In this document: one piece after another, positions 22,810 to 32,027 of the stretch
How positions within the stretch are numbered: position 1 is the stretch's first letter
Layout: the number at the start of each line of letters is the position of its first letter
From: a virus
IMG/VR virus record: IMGVR_UViG_3300030098_001457
Location: 1 to 36,625 of that record
Reading direction: 5' to 3' (one strand)
Length of the DNA: 36,625 nucleotides
Position numbers and translations under genes: made by a program
Notes under the pieces: model-generated
What the model saw: only the letters and a program-made list of their open reading frames with translations
What the model was told of the DNA's origin: nothing
The model's database searches: none

Positions 22810-23198
22810 GTAGATTCCATAGTTTTCCTTACGAGGCACGAATACCTGTCATGATTGATGGCAGGTATGAAGAAAGATTATTTAGTAACAAAGAAGATGT
22901 TTGGGAAGTTGTAGATTTAATCATAGAGGAAACAAAAATTATGAATAATGAACATGGGAAATCTTTTGACATCGCATCTTCTATAGGGTCGCAAATACCA
23001 TTTTTTGCTTGCCCTAATTTTGTTTTTGATAAACTCACTCAGAAAGATATTCAAAGATATATATATTGTGAGAATTTTAAAACCCCTGCATTTCCTGGGT
23101 GTTACGGAGAGCAGCCAAGTAGATGGGTTCAAAAAAGTTATATAATTAGAAAAGCTTTAAATAGGCTGCAAAATAAGGCAGTAAAGAATGACAAATAA
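22755..23198 (+). CDS. Tail assembly chaperone, frameshift extension (gpT-like part of gpGT)
   Basis: This -1 frame continues the gpG-like protein after the slippery run, giving a fused product of about 234 residues (87 from the G frame and 147 from this frame). The region before ATG 22851 is clearly coding: SLQIELNVFFEPCGGCRFHS, then YEARIPVMIDGRYEERL, including a CGGC pair. ATG 22851 has no ribosome site in range, so expression through frameshifting is preferred. GT fusions in lambda-type phages link gpG-bound tape measure to the tail tube protein. The end overlaps the tape measure start by 11 nt. Confidence 0.75.
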   Translation, partial: GAESLQIELNVFFEPCGGCRFHSFPYEARIPVMIDGRYEERLFSNKEDVWEVVDLIIEETKIMNNEHGKSFDIASSIGSQIPFFACPNFVFDKLTQKDIQRYIYCENFKTPAFPGCYGEQPSRWVQKSYIIRKALNRLQNKAVKNDK

Positions 23199-25704
23199 AA
23201 TAGTTATAGATATTCAGTTAGGCAAAAATGCCGACAAGGTAAAAAAGGCAATAAAATCTTTAGCAGATGCGCAGGCTAGGTTAAATAAGACTGTTGTAAA
23301 GGCAACCCCTCCACAAGAAAAACTAAATACCGCTATGAAGAAAACCCATAAAGGTATGATAGATATTACTAACCAGGGAAGGTTAGTCCAAAATAGCTTT
23401 GCGACCATTCGTTCTAAATTACTACTTGTCTCATTTGGATTCGGGTTAGTTAACGCTTCGGTTGTTAAGCTTGTTAAAATGTTTGGAGAACAAGAGTTAG
23501 CAGAGAAGAGACTAACAACAGCTTTAGGTAGAAGGTCTCAAGCACTTATAGACCAGGCAGGTGCTCTACAGCAGCAAACTAGATTTGGTGATGAGGCTAT
23601 TATTGGCGCACAAGCTATGCTAGCTGCATTTATAAAAGAAGAAGAGGGGCTTAAAAAAGCAACTCAAGCAACCCTTGACTTAGCGTCTGCAAAAGGAATG
23701 GATTTAAATTCTGCTGCTGATTTGATAGCTAAATCTATAGGTTCTTCTACAAACTCTCTTACAAGATACGGAATAGAAGCTGAAGGCGCTGCTGGAAGCA
23801 CAGAAAGATTAGAATCTATAGTTAAAAATATTGACAAGATATTTGGCGGATTTGCTAAGGGCGAATTAAATACCACTCTAGGAATATTGAGTGCGACTGG
23901 AAATGCAGTTGGAGATGCTGCGGAAAATATTGGTCAAGTATTAGCACCAGCAGTTGAATCTACTGCAAGATTATTAAAAAGCTTTGCTGAATCAATTAGT
24001 GTAGAGAAAGTTAAAGCTTTAGGTGCGGCTATAACTGTGGCTACTGGGGCATTTGTCACATACAAAGCTGCGGTAGTAGCTGCGACAATAGCCCAATTTA
24101 ATCTACTAAGAGCTGGAGCGATAACTTTAAGTCTAGATAAGACTGCTAAAGCTGTAATGGGTGCAACAGCCGCATTTAAATTACTCAAAAAAGCACTCCC
24201 ATTCGCTGCGGTAATTGCTGCGTCCACAGCAATAGCAAAACTTGGTGGAGACTATTTAAAGTATACTAAAAATGTGATAGATGCCAAGGGCGTAACCAGT
24301 AATTTTCAGGCTTTATTGGTAGGTCTTGGAATTGTTAAAATGAAAGACGTAGAGCTGACAGAAAGAGCTAGAGAAGCACAAGAAAAATATAATAATAATT
24401 TAGAAAAGAGCGCTGAAAGCACATCAAGGTCTAAAGAAGAGATTGAAAAAAATATAATAGCAATGCAAAAACAATTAGACCTTCTTGAATTAAATGCTAG
24501 TGCCACGAGCGAAATAGACCAAATACAGAAAATGATTATTGAAAATGGCGGCTCGTTAACTATGCAAGAGTACGAACTTGCAAGTGCTATTGCTTCTGTT
24601 ACTGTAGAAAGAGAAAGGCAGAAAATAGCAATAAAGGCTCAGACTGAACAAATGAGGCAGTTAAAAAGAGAACAGCAAATATCTTTTTTATTGCAAAGTC
24701 AATTATTTGTTTTAAATGCGGAGGTTCAAGGGCAAGACCAATTTCAAATACAAACATTTAATGCTAGAGCTAATGCTGTTAGGAATATTAACGCTACGTT
24801 CGAAGATTACGGCACAGGTATAGATAAGTCTGTTGATTTAAATAATCTTCTTGTCGAAGGTATACAGAAGCAGAGTGAATGGGAGGGTATACTTACAGCT
24901 GAACTCCACAAAACTAACGACCCTCTTTTCAATAGAATTAAATTAATATTGCAAATCCTAGAAGCTCAAGAAGAATTAATAAACCAAAACAAAACACTTG
25001 TAGAGGCTCAATCTGAGTTAAATAATGAAATGAGCAGTGAAGACCTTAAAACTTCACTAGGAGAACAATTTTCTTTGCAGGGAGAGTTAAATAAAATAAA
25101 ATTACAAGAGCAGTTTATTGCCGATAACACCAAAATGTCAAACATGGAAAAAGATACCGCTCAGAATAAATTGACTGTTCAAAAGATTGGACTAATGAAG
25201 CAGGAGGTGACTTCAGCTATGGCGTTAGGCGCAAGTTACGATGACGCTGGAAAAGCTGCATCAGCAGCAGCTAGAGAGGCTATAAATGCAAAAGTAAGGG
25301 AAATACTAGCAAACCAACTAGCGAGCGTATTTGCAAGCGTTCCGTTTCCTGCAAATATGGTATTAGCAGCCGCATCAGCAGGTGCTGTTAGTTCAATATT
25401 AGAAAAAGGATTTAGCGCAATGGCTGCGATAAAACTCTCAGATTTTGAGCAAGGTGGATATGTTGGAGGAAATAGACACGCACAAGGAGGAACGATAATA
25501 GAAGCAGAGCGTGGAGAGTTTGTTATGAGCAGAAACGCAGTAGAGTCTATAGGTGTAGATAATTTAGAAAGTATGAACGCAGGTGGCGGAGCATCTTCGA
25601 TAGTAATAAATAACCCAATAATATCTTCAGAGTTTGTGGAAACAGAATTACCTGAGCTGATTGCAGAAGCAGTTAGAAAAGGCGCAGACTTTGGTATGTC
25701 TTAA
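23188..25704 (+). CDS. Tape measure protein
   Basis: The 838-residue protein follows the tail chaperones and is the length ruler of the siphophage tail. It has a long helical N-terminal region with coiled-coil stretches, hydrophobic segments near residues 275-300 and 337-352 (AAITVATGAFVTYKAAVVAA; ALPFAAVIAASTAIAK), and a Gly-rich C-terminus. The motif GGYVGG, followed by HAQGG, then AERGEFVMSRNAVES (about 755-790) is typical of many tape measure ends. At about 1.5 Å per residue it implies a tail of roughly 120 nm (inference). ATG 23188 overlaps the chaperone; the stop overlaps the next gene (TAATG). Confidence 0.9.
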   Translation: MTNKIVIDIQLGKNADKVKKAIKSLADAQARLNKTVVKATPPQEKLNTAMKKTHKGMIDITNQGRLVQNSFATIRSKLLLVSFGFGLVNASVVKLVKMFGEQELAEKRLTTALGRRSQALIDQAGALQQQTRFGDEAIIGAQAMLAAFIKEEEGLKKATQATLDLASAKGMDLNSAADLIAKSIGSSTNSLTRYGIEAEGAAGSTERLESIVKNIDKIFGGFAKGELNTTLGILSATGNAVGDAAENIGQVLAPAVESTARLLKSFAESISVEKVKALGAAITVATGAFVTYKAAVVAATIAQFNLLRAGAITLSLDKTAKAVMGATAAFKLLKKALPFAAVIAASTAIAKLGGDYLKYTKNVIDAKGVTSNFQALLVGLGIVKMKDVELTERAREAQEKYNNNLEKSAESTSRSKEEIEKNIIAMQKQLDLLELNASATSEIDQIQKMIIENGGSLTMQEYELASAIASVTVERERQKIAIKAQTEQMRQLKREQQISFLLQSQLFVLNAEVQGQDQFQIQTFNARANAVRNINATFEDYGTGIDKSVDLNNLLVEGIQKQSEWEGILTAELHKTNDPLFNRIKLILQILEAQEELINQNKTLVEAQSELNNEMSSEDLKTSLGEQFSLQGELNKIKLQEQFIADNTKMSNMEKDTAQNKLTVQKIGLMKQEVTSAMALGASYDDAGKAASAAAREAINAKVREILANQLASVFASVPFPANMVLAAASAGAVSSILEKGFSAMAAIKLSDFEQGGYVGGNRHAQGGTIIEAERGEFVMSRNAVESIGVDNLESMNAGGGASSIVINNPIISSEFVETELPELIAEAVRKGADFGMS

Positions 25705-28700
25705 TGATTGAATTAACTGATAGAATAAAAAATGACCTAAGTTCTTTCGTGACAAGCGCTGAGTATCTTATCTCAATAGAAAGACAAACTCCACTTCCTA
25801 AGTTATACATCGGAACAAGACAGCAAATGTTTGACGATGACGAGCTTGGCGTCAATGCAGTCTTTTATGAGGATTTAAATTTAAAAATAAGCGGGATAAG
25901 AGAGAAAATAGATTTAAGGACAAGGAAAATAAATCTATCAAACGTAAATATATCCTTTAATAATTTTAAAAACTCAAGCGGTAGGCTTTCCGATAGGATT
26001 GGCAATGGAATAGGTCAGATTATAAGCGTATACCTAAAGACTCAAAGTTGCCAAGATATAACTGATTGCGCCTTAATTGCTAAACTTAAAATATCGAGAA
26101 TAGTGCATGATTCCGACAAGATTACTATAAATGCTAATGATGTAAGTCTTGATAGTTTTTTTATTGATTTACCAGGGCATGAGAGTGTGTTGACTCCAGG
26201 GCGAACCTTTGCTGCTCATGAAAATAAGCCAGTCCCTATTTTGTTTGGTCATCTAAGTAAAGCCCCAGCGATACCTTATATGAATACAGTTGATACTACT
26301 GATTTATATTCAGATAATGGAATAGAAATATTATTTGATAATTCTGCTATAACATCAGGAGATGTACAAGTTCATGGCGTTAAAAACTTTACAATTCCTG
26401 GAGTATATGATGAAGCAGAATATCTTGAGTGTCATTTAAAAGTAGACAGGACATTAATGATTGGCGTAAGCAGTGAGTATTATTACGTTAATTGTTTGCC
26501 TTATATAAATACAAACAAAGTAATAGCTGAAGATTATCATAATTACCCTCAGTATCAGACTAAAGGAGATAGAATATCTATGATTTCCAAGTATGGAGAT
26601 TATGAAACTATACTTTTCAATAGTGCTTTATGGGTACATTCTTTCTCAGGGGTGAAATCAAGACAAAGTATGACTTTATTTTTACATGGTCAAGAGGCTA
26701 ATGCTGATAGACCTTTATATGTGGTTTACGATGATGGAGGAAGAGATGTTTTTAAAGACTTGTCTACAAGGAAAAACATAGGTACTGTGCCTTCTGATAT
26801 TCCAGGATTACTTCCAGACAAAGATGTTCTTCGTTTAAGCATTGGTGTTCAGAAGGTAAATTTCGAGCCACTATCTGGCTATAATACATACAAAGAGGAA
26901 GATTCAGATGGAAATTTAACTCCATACCCTGTGGATTTAAGTATAACTGGGAATATAGCCTTGTCGATGATTTATAAAGGTGGAGAAAGTTCGCCAGAAT
27001 TGTCAACCCATAAAGTTTACGCATATCCATCTGGGTTTAAGATTGACGAAGATGCACAGGGTGACATAACTACTCCAATGGAGGATTATGTGGATGTTGC
27101 GCAAGCTATGGGGTTTCCCTCAGAGTTGGTTAGTCTTAATGACGCATATTCAAATATTTTTGATTACGTAAATAATGGTTGGTTTCCCAATGGAATTAAA
27201 GATAAGTTTGAAATGTCTGCGGTTTATGAATTCACATTCAAAGGCTTAAGTCATGAAAATAATTCTGACAATGCAGCATATTCATATAAATCCTATTTTG
27301 ACTATCAATATCTAGCGTCCACTGGAGGTGGTGCTGGTATGGGCAAGCCATTTCGTGCTGAATTTCAAGGGGGCTCTCAAGACCAGTGGAATTGGCAAGG
27401 TTTAAATTGTAACGCTATATCTTTCTATCACTATCCAGATACTAATTCTTTGGGTGACCAAGACAATGATTATATATTTTACGATGCACTTGTAGGACTT
27501 GGCGGATTAGGTTTGAGGCGAGCTTGGGCTGAGGCGGATGTATTCTCTAATGAGTTTTTTGTAGACGCAAAAGGTAGAGTTGGAGGTGAATATGAAAATG
27601 TAAGTACAATACAAGGTGTAATCACTGTTCTTCATCCTGGTGACCTAGATAATATATACCAAGGTATATTTCTTCTCCTTAAAGAATTTGCAGAATTAGG
27701 GGGCGAAGGAAACCCTGTAGCTGGGTATAACAGAGAAAATAGGCACGCAAGAGGATTACATTCAATACTTCACGACGGACTTGCTAAAACTAAAAATATA
27801 AATGGTCATATTTATCAAGTAATGCTTTACGATGAAATGTCTGATTGCTATATATATGACATCGAGATAGAGAATATGCACTGGCGCTCACCATCTGTAA
27901 ATTCTAGTCCAGTGCAATATAATTCGGGTGTCCTGCGTACATATTTATTACCAGCCAGCGAGAGCCCAGCTGGTGATGCAGTGGATTCATATCCAACCGC
28001 AACAGGTGTAGAGGGATGGGATTTTTATATGAAAGCAAAAAAAGTTCATTTTTCTGATTCGGGATTATTTTACAGCGCTGGGGTAGCCCAGGAAAATTCT
28101 TACCCAACTTATTACATGAAAGGGTTTAAATTAGTTTACGGTAGGATTATATACGGAGAAAATCCAAATGAAATTTCAGAAATTTTGAGGGAGGAACATA
28201 GCACTCTAAATGATTATTTTAATAATCCTAATGGGTACTGGGTTGACCCAACAGATACTGATGATACAACATTTACAGGTTACGGACTTAGTTTTGTTAG
28301 ATGGAGAGAGGAAAATGAAACTCCAAATGCTCCTATATTAATAGAAAAACCCGCACAAATTATAAGAAATTTAATGCAGACAGAAATGAATGTTTCTGAT
28401 AACATGATAGATGAAGACAAGTATTTAAATGCCTTAAATGAAGACAGAAATACAAGTATGGCTTTTTCTATAAATGAGGTTAAAAACTCTAAAGATATTA
28501 TAGAAGATATATGTAGACAATCAAGATTATTTTTTAGGTACAGAGCTAGAGATGGAAAGGCTGAAATAGGGACTATAAAAAATCAATACAATACAAATTT
28601 AAAATCCCAAGGTGGGGATGTAGATAAAAAAATAAAATCAGAGAACGTAATTAAGTTTAGTTTCACAAAGACAAAAATGGAGGATTTATGTATAGGGGGT

Positions 28701-30071
28701 TGCCTAGTAAATTATCGCTATAATTATTTAACTAATAAAAATGAGCGTAGAACATCATTAATAACACTTGACGCAAATGAAGACAGCGGAGATTCTATAA
28801 GGACAAGGTATAGAAATTATTACGGGGTAATCCCAGGAGATGAAGATAATTATCTTCTTGAAATAGACGCTCCATACATTCAATCTGACTCTGTAGCTAT
28901 AGAGCTAAGAGATTTTATGTTTGAATTTTACAAGCATCAGCACTTATTGTTAAAATTAACTTTACCTTTTTTAGAGGCTGCTGATTTAGAAGTGGGTGAT
29001 ATAATATCGTTTGACGATAATATTAACGATACAAATTGCTATGGGAGAAGTTTAGTCCATGGACACACCAATATAAATCAATATATTTATCCAATCTACA
29101 TGATAACTTCTTGTAGTAAGAATTTAAAAGAAGTTACCATAGAAGCAATACAATTACATGAATTAAATCTAACATCGTCTGATTTTACCCCAACTATAGC
29201 TGGATGCACAGACCCACTTGCAAATAATTATAATGCAGATGCAACTGTAGATGATGCTAGTTGTGACTATGACCCCCCAGTCCCTGGGTGCATGAATGCA
29301 GCCGCAACAAATTATAACCCTGAAGCAACGTATGATGACGATTCCTGTGTGTTCCCAGAAGGATATTTTGGATGCACTGACCCCGCAGCAACAAATTACA
29401 ACCCCGATTCGGTCTTAGATAATGGTACTTGTGAGTACCCCCCGCCGCCTACTAGACCTGTGGTTGACATGACTGTGGAAAATTATGTTACAATGGGCTT
29501 ATGGGGTATTAACGTTGAAGATGCAAAAAGGTACACTTTTTTTCCTGGGGACACTGTTATAATAAGAAGTGATGCAACTACAGATAATGTGGATGGTGGA
29601 ACTATAGAATCTTGGTGGGACTTCCATATGCTTGGAGCTGACACGATTGTAGATGGATTTGCCTCATTTCAAGAAAATAGTGATGTTAATTTTTCCCTTG
29701 AAACATGGTATGAAGATGGCTACGGAGAAATAAAACAAATATCCTTTACGGTAACAGAAGAAATGCTTGGAAAAACTTTTGGTCATGCAGCTAGGTGTGA
29801 AGATAACGATGGTCTTGTCTCTCCTGAAGATACTTCACATCTAACAGTTATATCTATCGTAGACCCTTTTATACCTGGTGACGTAGACCTTAGCGGAGAT
29901 GTTAATGTGCAAGATATTATAAAAATAGTTCAGCACGTACTAGGAAATCTGTTAATAACAGTCGAGAATGGTTTCGATGAACAAAGTGTAATCAATGCAG
30001 ATTTTAATCAAGATGGACTGATTGATATACTCGATGTGGTTGGCATGGTAACATTGGTACTAGAAGGATAA
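25704..30071 (+). CDS. Tail tip / central fibre protein with GCTDPxA repeats and dockerin-like end
   Basis: The 1455-residue protein follows the tape measure, the position of tip or hub proteins. The N-terminal part (about 1-250; LKISGIREKIDLRTRKINLS, DRIGNGIGQIISVYLKTQ) and the region near residues 950-1150 (IIEDICRQSRLFFRYRARDG; FLEAADLEVGDIISFDDNI) resemble baseplate hub or tip proteins. From residue 1167 come three repeats of a GC-(T/M)-(D/N)-x-x-A-x-NYN-x-(D/E)-(A/S) unit at exact 28-residue spacing (1167, 1195, 1223). A beta sandwich follows (about 1250-1385). The end (1391-1455) has two calcium-loop-like DxDxxG...D repeats, dockerin-like. These features suggest cell-surface binding. 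Confidence 0.8.
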   Translation: MIELTDRIKNDLSSFVTSAEYLISIERQTPLPKLYIGTRQQMFDDDELGVNAVFYEDLNLKISGIREKIDLRTRKINLSNVNISFNNFKNSSGRLSDRIGNGIGQIISVYLKTQSCQDITDCALIAKLKISRIVHDSDKITINANDVSLDSFFIDLPGHESVLTPGRTFAAHENKPVPILFGHLSKAPAIPYMNTVDTTDLYSDNGIEILFDNSAITSGDVQVHGVKNFTIPGVYDEAEYLECHLKVDRTLMIGVSSEYYYVNCLPYINTNKVIAEDYHNYPQYQTKGDRISMISKYGDYETILFNSALWVHSFSGVKSRQSMTLFLHGQEANADRPLYVVYDDGGRDVFKDLSTRKNIGTVPSDIPGLLPDKDVLRLSIGVQKVNFEPLSGYNTYKEEDSDGNLTPYPVDLSITGNIALSMIYKGGESSPELSTHKVYAYPSGFKIDEDAQGDITTPMEDYVDVAQAMGFPSELVSLNDAYSNIFDYVNNGWFPNGIKDKFEMSAVYEFTFKGLSHENNSDNAAYSYKSYFDYQYLASTGGGAGMGKPFRAEFQGGSQDQWNWQGLNCNAISFYHYPDTNSLGDQDNDYIFYDALVGLGGLGLRRAWAEADVFSNEFFVDAKGRVGGEYENVSTIQGVITVLHPGDLDNIYQGIFLLLKEFAELGGEGNPVAGYNRENRHARGLHSILHDGLAKTKNINGHIYQVMLYDEMSDCYIYDIEIENMHWRSPSVNSSPVQYNSGVLRTYLLPASESPAGDAVDSYPTATGVEGWDFYMKAKKVHFSDSGLFYSAGVAQENSYPTYYMKGFKLVYGRIIYGENPNEISEILREEHSTLNDYFNNPNGYWVDPTDTDDTTFTGYGLSFVRWREENETPNAPILIEKPAQIIRNLMQTEMNVSDNMIDEDKYLNALNEDRNTSMAFSINEVKNSKDIIEDICRQSRLFFRYRARDGKAEIGTIKNQYNTNLKSQGGDVDKKIKSENVIKFSFTKTKMEDLCIGGCLVNYRYNYLTNKNERRTSLITLDANEDSGDSIRTRYRNYYGVIPGDEDNYLLEIDAPYIQSDSVAIELRDFMFEFYKHQHLLLKLTLPFLEAADLEVGDIISFDDNINDTNCYGRSLVHGHTNINQYIYPIYMITSCSKNLKEVTIEAIQLHELNLTSSDFTPTIAGCTDPLANNYNADATVDDASCDYDPPVPGCMNAAATNYNPEATYDDDSCVFPEGYFGCTDPAATNYNPDSVLDNGTCEYPPPPTRPVVDMTVENYVTMGLWGINVEDAKRYTFFPGDTVIIRSDATTDNVDGGTIESWWDFHMLGADTIVDGFASFQENSDVNFSLETWYEDGYGEIKQISFTVTEEMLGKTFGHAARCEDNDGLVSPEDTSHLTVISIVDPFIPGDVDLSGDVNVQDIIKIVQHVLGNLLITVENGFDEQSVINADFNQDGLIDILDVVGMVTLVLEG
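29202..29438 (+). repeat. Three 84-bp coding repeats (GCTDPxAxNYNPxA type)
   Basis: Repeats begin at 29202, 29286 and 29370 with the same 84-bp spacing and encode 28-residue units. The first residues are AGCTDPLANNYNADATVDD, then GCMNAAATNYNPEATYDDD, then GCTDPAATNYNPDSVLDNG, each ending with a Cys after an acidic turn. The DNA has diverged but the protein pattern is conserved. This repeat family is common in secreted and surface proteins of marine bacteria and their phages, and may bind calcium. Each unit has two Cys that could form a disulfide. Confidence 0.9.
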
Positions 30072-30072
30072 T

Positions 30073-30525
30073 ATGAAAATAATACAGACACATAATAAGG
30101 TTAACCTAGATTCAGTTAAAGATAATATTGTAGTGCTTGATATAAAGTATAAGGGTGTGTTTTCTGGCGAGGTTCATGGTAATACAGTTTGCGGGATAAA
30201 TGGTAAAAGGATGTTAATTGTGTTTATGTCCCCACCAGAAGAAGAGTTAATGACATACGAGGGAGACTTTAAAATAATAACATTTAAAGCTTATGATGAA
30301 AATGGGGATGAGATAAGGCAGCATTTAGTAAGTCGAATGATGGATGACTTTAAAATATCTAAATCGAAATGGAGCGTCTCAGATACAAAATATGAAGATT
30401 TTAATAAAACAAATAAATATAAAAAAATACAAAAAACGGAATTAAAGTATACTAGGATGGGTAAAGAGATAAAACTAAATGATAAAAATAAAGAAATAAT
30501 AAGGGTTAAAAATGTCCGAAAGTAG
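30073..30525 (+). CDS. 150-aa tail-region protein, unknown
   Basis: The reading frame starts one base after the tip-protein stop, with AAGGATAAT upstream. The product has an N-terminal beta-rich domain (VVLDIKYKGVFSGEVHGNTV; GINGKRMLIVFMSPP) and a strongly basic C-terminal third (KTNKYKKIQKTELKYTRMGK). It may be a small tail attachment or assembly protein. No family is recognised. It overlaps the next gene by 14 nt. Confidence 0.6.
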   Translation: MKIIQTHNKVNLDSVKDNIVVLDIKYKGVFSGEVHGNTVCGINGKRMLIVFMSPPEEELMTYEGDFKIITFKAYDENGDEIRQHLVSRMMDDFKISKSKWSVSDTKYEDFNKTNKYKKIQKTELKYTRMGKEIKLNDKNKEIIRVKNVRK

Positions 30526-32026
30526 TTATGGTTCAGTCGGAACGCCGAGAATCTTCGTAGATTACATCCAGTATGGAAAAGCTATTGGTATATTTGAAAA
30601 ATTACATTACAATCATATATCATTGTCAACGAATCCTGAAGCCCTATGGGATATGAATCCATCAAATGTTGCGACATTTGAAATTACATCTCAATCTGAT
30701 GGTAGTTTTGGAGCTTATGCTAAAATATTTTCTGATTCAGATTATGATAATCTACAATTTAGACATTTATTATCTACTGCGAACTATGGAGCATTATTAG
30801 GTCACAATATATCAACTATTGACCCTGAAAGATATGTTGAATCAAAAGTACAAGAAGGATATGCGAGTCAAAGTGGTATTTTAGGTCGTAGCACAGCTAG
30901 ACAAAATGTGGGTACGAATATATGGAAAATAAATAGCTTTGTTAGTAATAATTATGACTTGGGAGATATGAAATATTTTGATAGATTGGGTTTCAAAATA
31001 AATCGAGGAAATGAAGGTGTAGACTGGAATGTTGGTCAAGTTATAAAAATAGGAGCATTTTCATCTGGAAGATACTATGATTTTCCATATTCTCCAGACT
31101 TGGACGTAAAAATATCTTATAGGCATGAAGGCATAAAAACAGTCCGAACTTCAGGTGGAAGTGATTTAAGAAGCTATAGCTACACCAAGCCTAAAAAATG
31201 GGGAGACTACTCTCCTTGGGTTAACATAGACCTGAATGAAGGCGGAGATGAAGATTATAGTTCTATTTCAAGAACAGGCAAGAGAACCTTTGATATAAAA
31301 TATTCATACCTAGATAAAGAAAATATTTTTCCTATGAATTTTAATGGCAATATGGCTCTTGAGTATGGCTCATCTGAAGAATTGAGCGACAATTTGATAC
31401 AAAATGGGACATTTGCAGATGGTACATCTTACTGGAATGAACTAGGTCCTAGCGGAAGCGGATGGACTGATTGGAATCTTTCTGGTGGAAATGCCACCAT
31501 TGATGGGAGTCAACTAATAACCACAGCCGTATCTCAAGAAAATGTCGCAGAAATTGGGGAAACATTTAAAATTGAGTTTGATATAACATCAACGGCGGGT
31601 ACTATTCAATTTAGGTTAGGCTCACAATACGTAGAAACTGGAGGAACGGGTGGCGAGCTCATAGAAAGCACTGGAGGAGTGAAGCTTAAAAAAATATATT
31701 ACGCTGAGAATCGCTCTGCATTTGCGTACAATCAAAGTTTTAAATTCACAGCAAATAGTAGTTTTGCTGGCACTATAGATAATGTTAGCGTAAAAAAAGT
31801 TATAACACCAGCAGGGTCTTGGACTGATAGCAATACTGGTACACATAAAGATAATATTATTGGAAACTTTCTTACATTTACTATGGGCGGACAGATACCT
31901 TTTATATTCCAACCAGATAATGAAATCGCAGAGTTTGCAATTTGTAAATTAGATAAGCCGTCTTTGAAAATAAACCAAGAAGCAAATGGAGTCTATTCGA
32001 TTTCAATGAAATTTAAGGAGATATAA
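30512..32026 (+). CDS. Tail protein paralog 1 with inserted carbohydrate-binding-like domain
   Basis: The 504-residue protein shares its N-terminal start (SYGSVGTPRIFVDYIQYGKA) with the 402-residue paralog (SYGKVAKPRVYVDYVQYLKA) and its end (GGQIPFIFQPD) with both paralogs. Residues 293-430 (nt 31388-31801) are an extra domain: NLIQNGTFADGTSYWNE, a GWTDWNLSGGNATIDGSQ stretch and an end TIDNVSVKKV. That pattern, NGxF...W, then Gly-rich strands and a final IDNVxV strand, is like CBM4/9-type carbohydrate-binding modules. It is probably a receptor-binding tail component whose insertion recognises surface glycan. ATG 30512 overlaps the previous gene. Confidence 0.75.
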   Translation: MSESSYGSVGTPRIFVDYIQYGKAIGIFEKLHYNHISLSTNPEALWDMNPSNVATFEITSQSDGSFGAYAKIFSDSDYDNLQFRHLLSTANYGALLGHNISTIDPERYVESKVQEGYASQSGILGRSTARQNVGTNIWKINSFVSNNYDLGDMKYFDRLGFKINRGNEGVDWNVGQVIKIGAFSSGRYYDFPYSPDLDVKISYRHEGIKTVRTSGGSDLRSYSYTKPKKWGDYSPWVNIDLNEGGDEDYSSISRTGKRTFDIKYSYLDKENIFPMNFNGNMALEYGSSEELSDNLIQNGTFADGTSYWNELGPSGSGWTDWNLSGGNATIDGSQLITTAVSQENVAEIGETFKIEFDITSTAGTIQFRLGSQYVETGGTGGELIESTGGVKLKKIYYAENRSAFAYNQSFKFTANSSFAGTIDNVSVKKVITPAGSWTDSNTGTHKDNIIGNFLTFTMGGQIPFIFQPDNEIAEFAICKLDKPSLKINQEANGVYSISMKFKEI

Positions 32027-32027
32027 G

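Noticed and set aside
22851-23198. Independent gene starting at ATG 22851
   Set aside because: No ribosome site is in range and the same frame is protein-like upstream of this ATG; frameshifting from the gpG-like gene explains it better.
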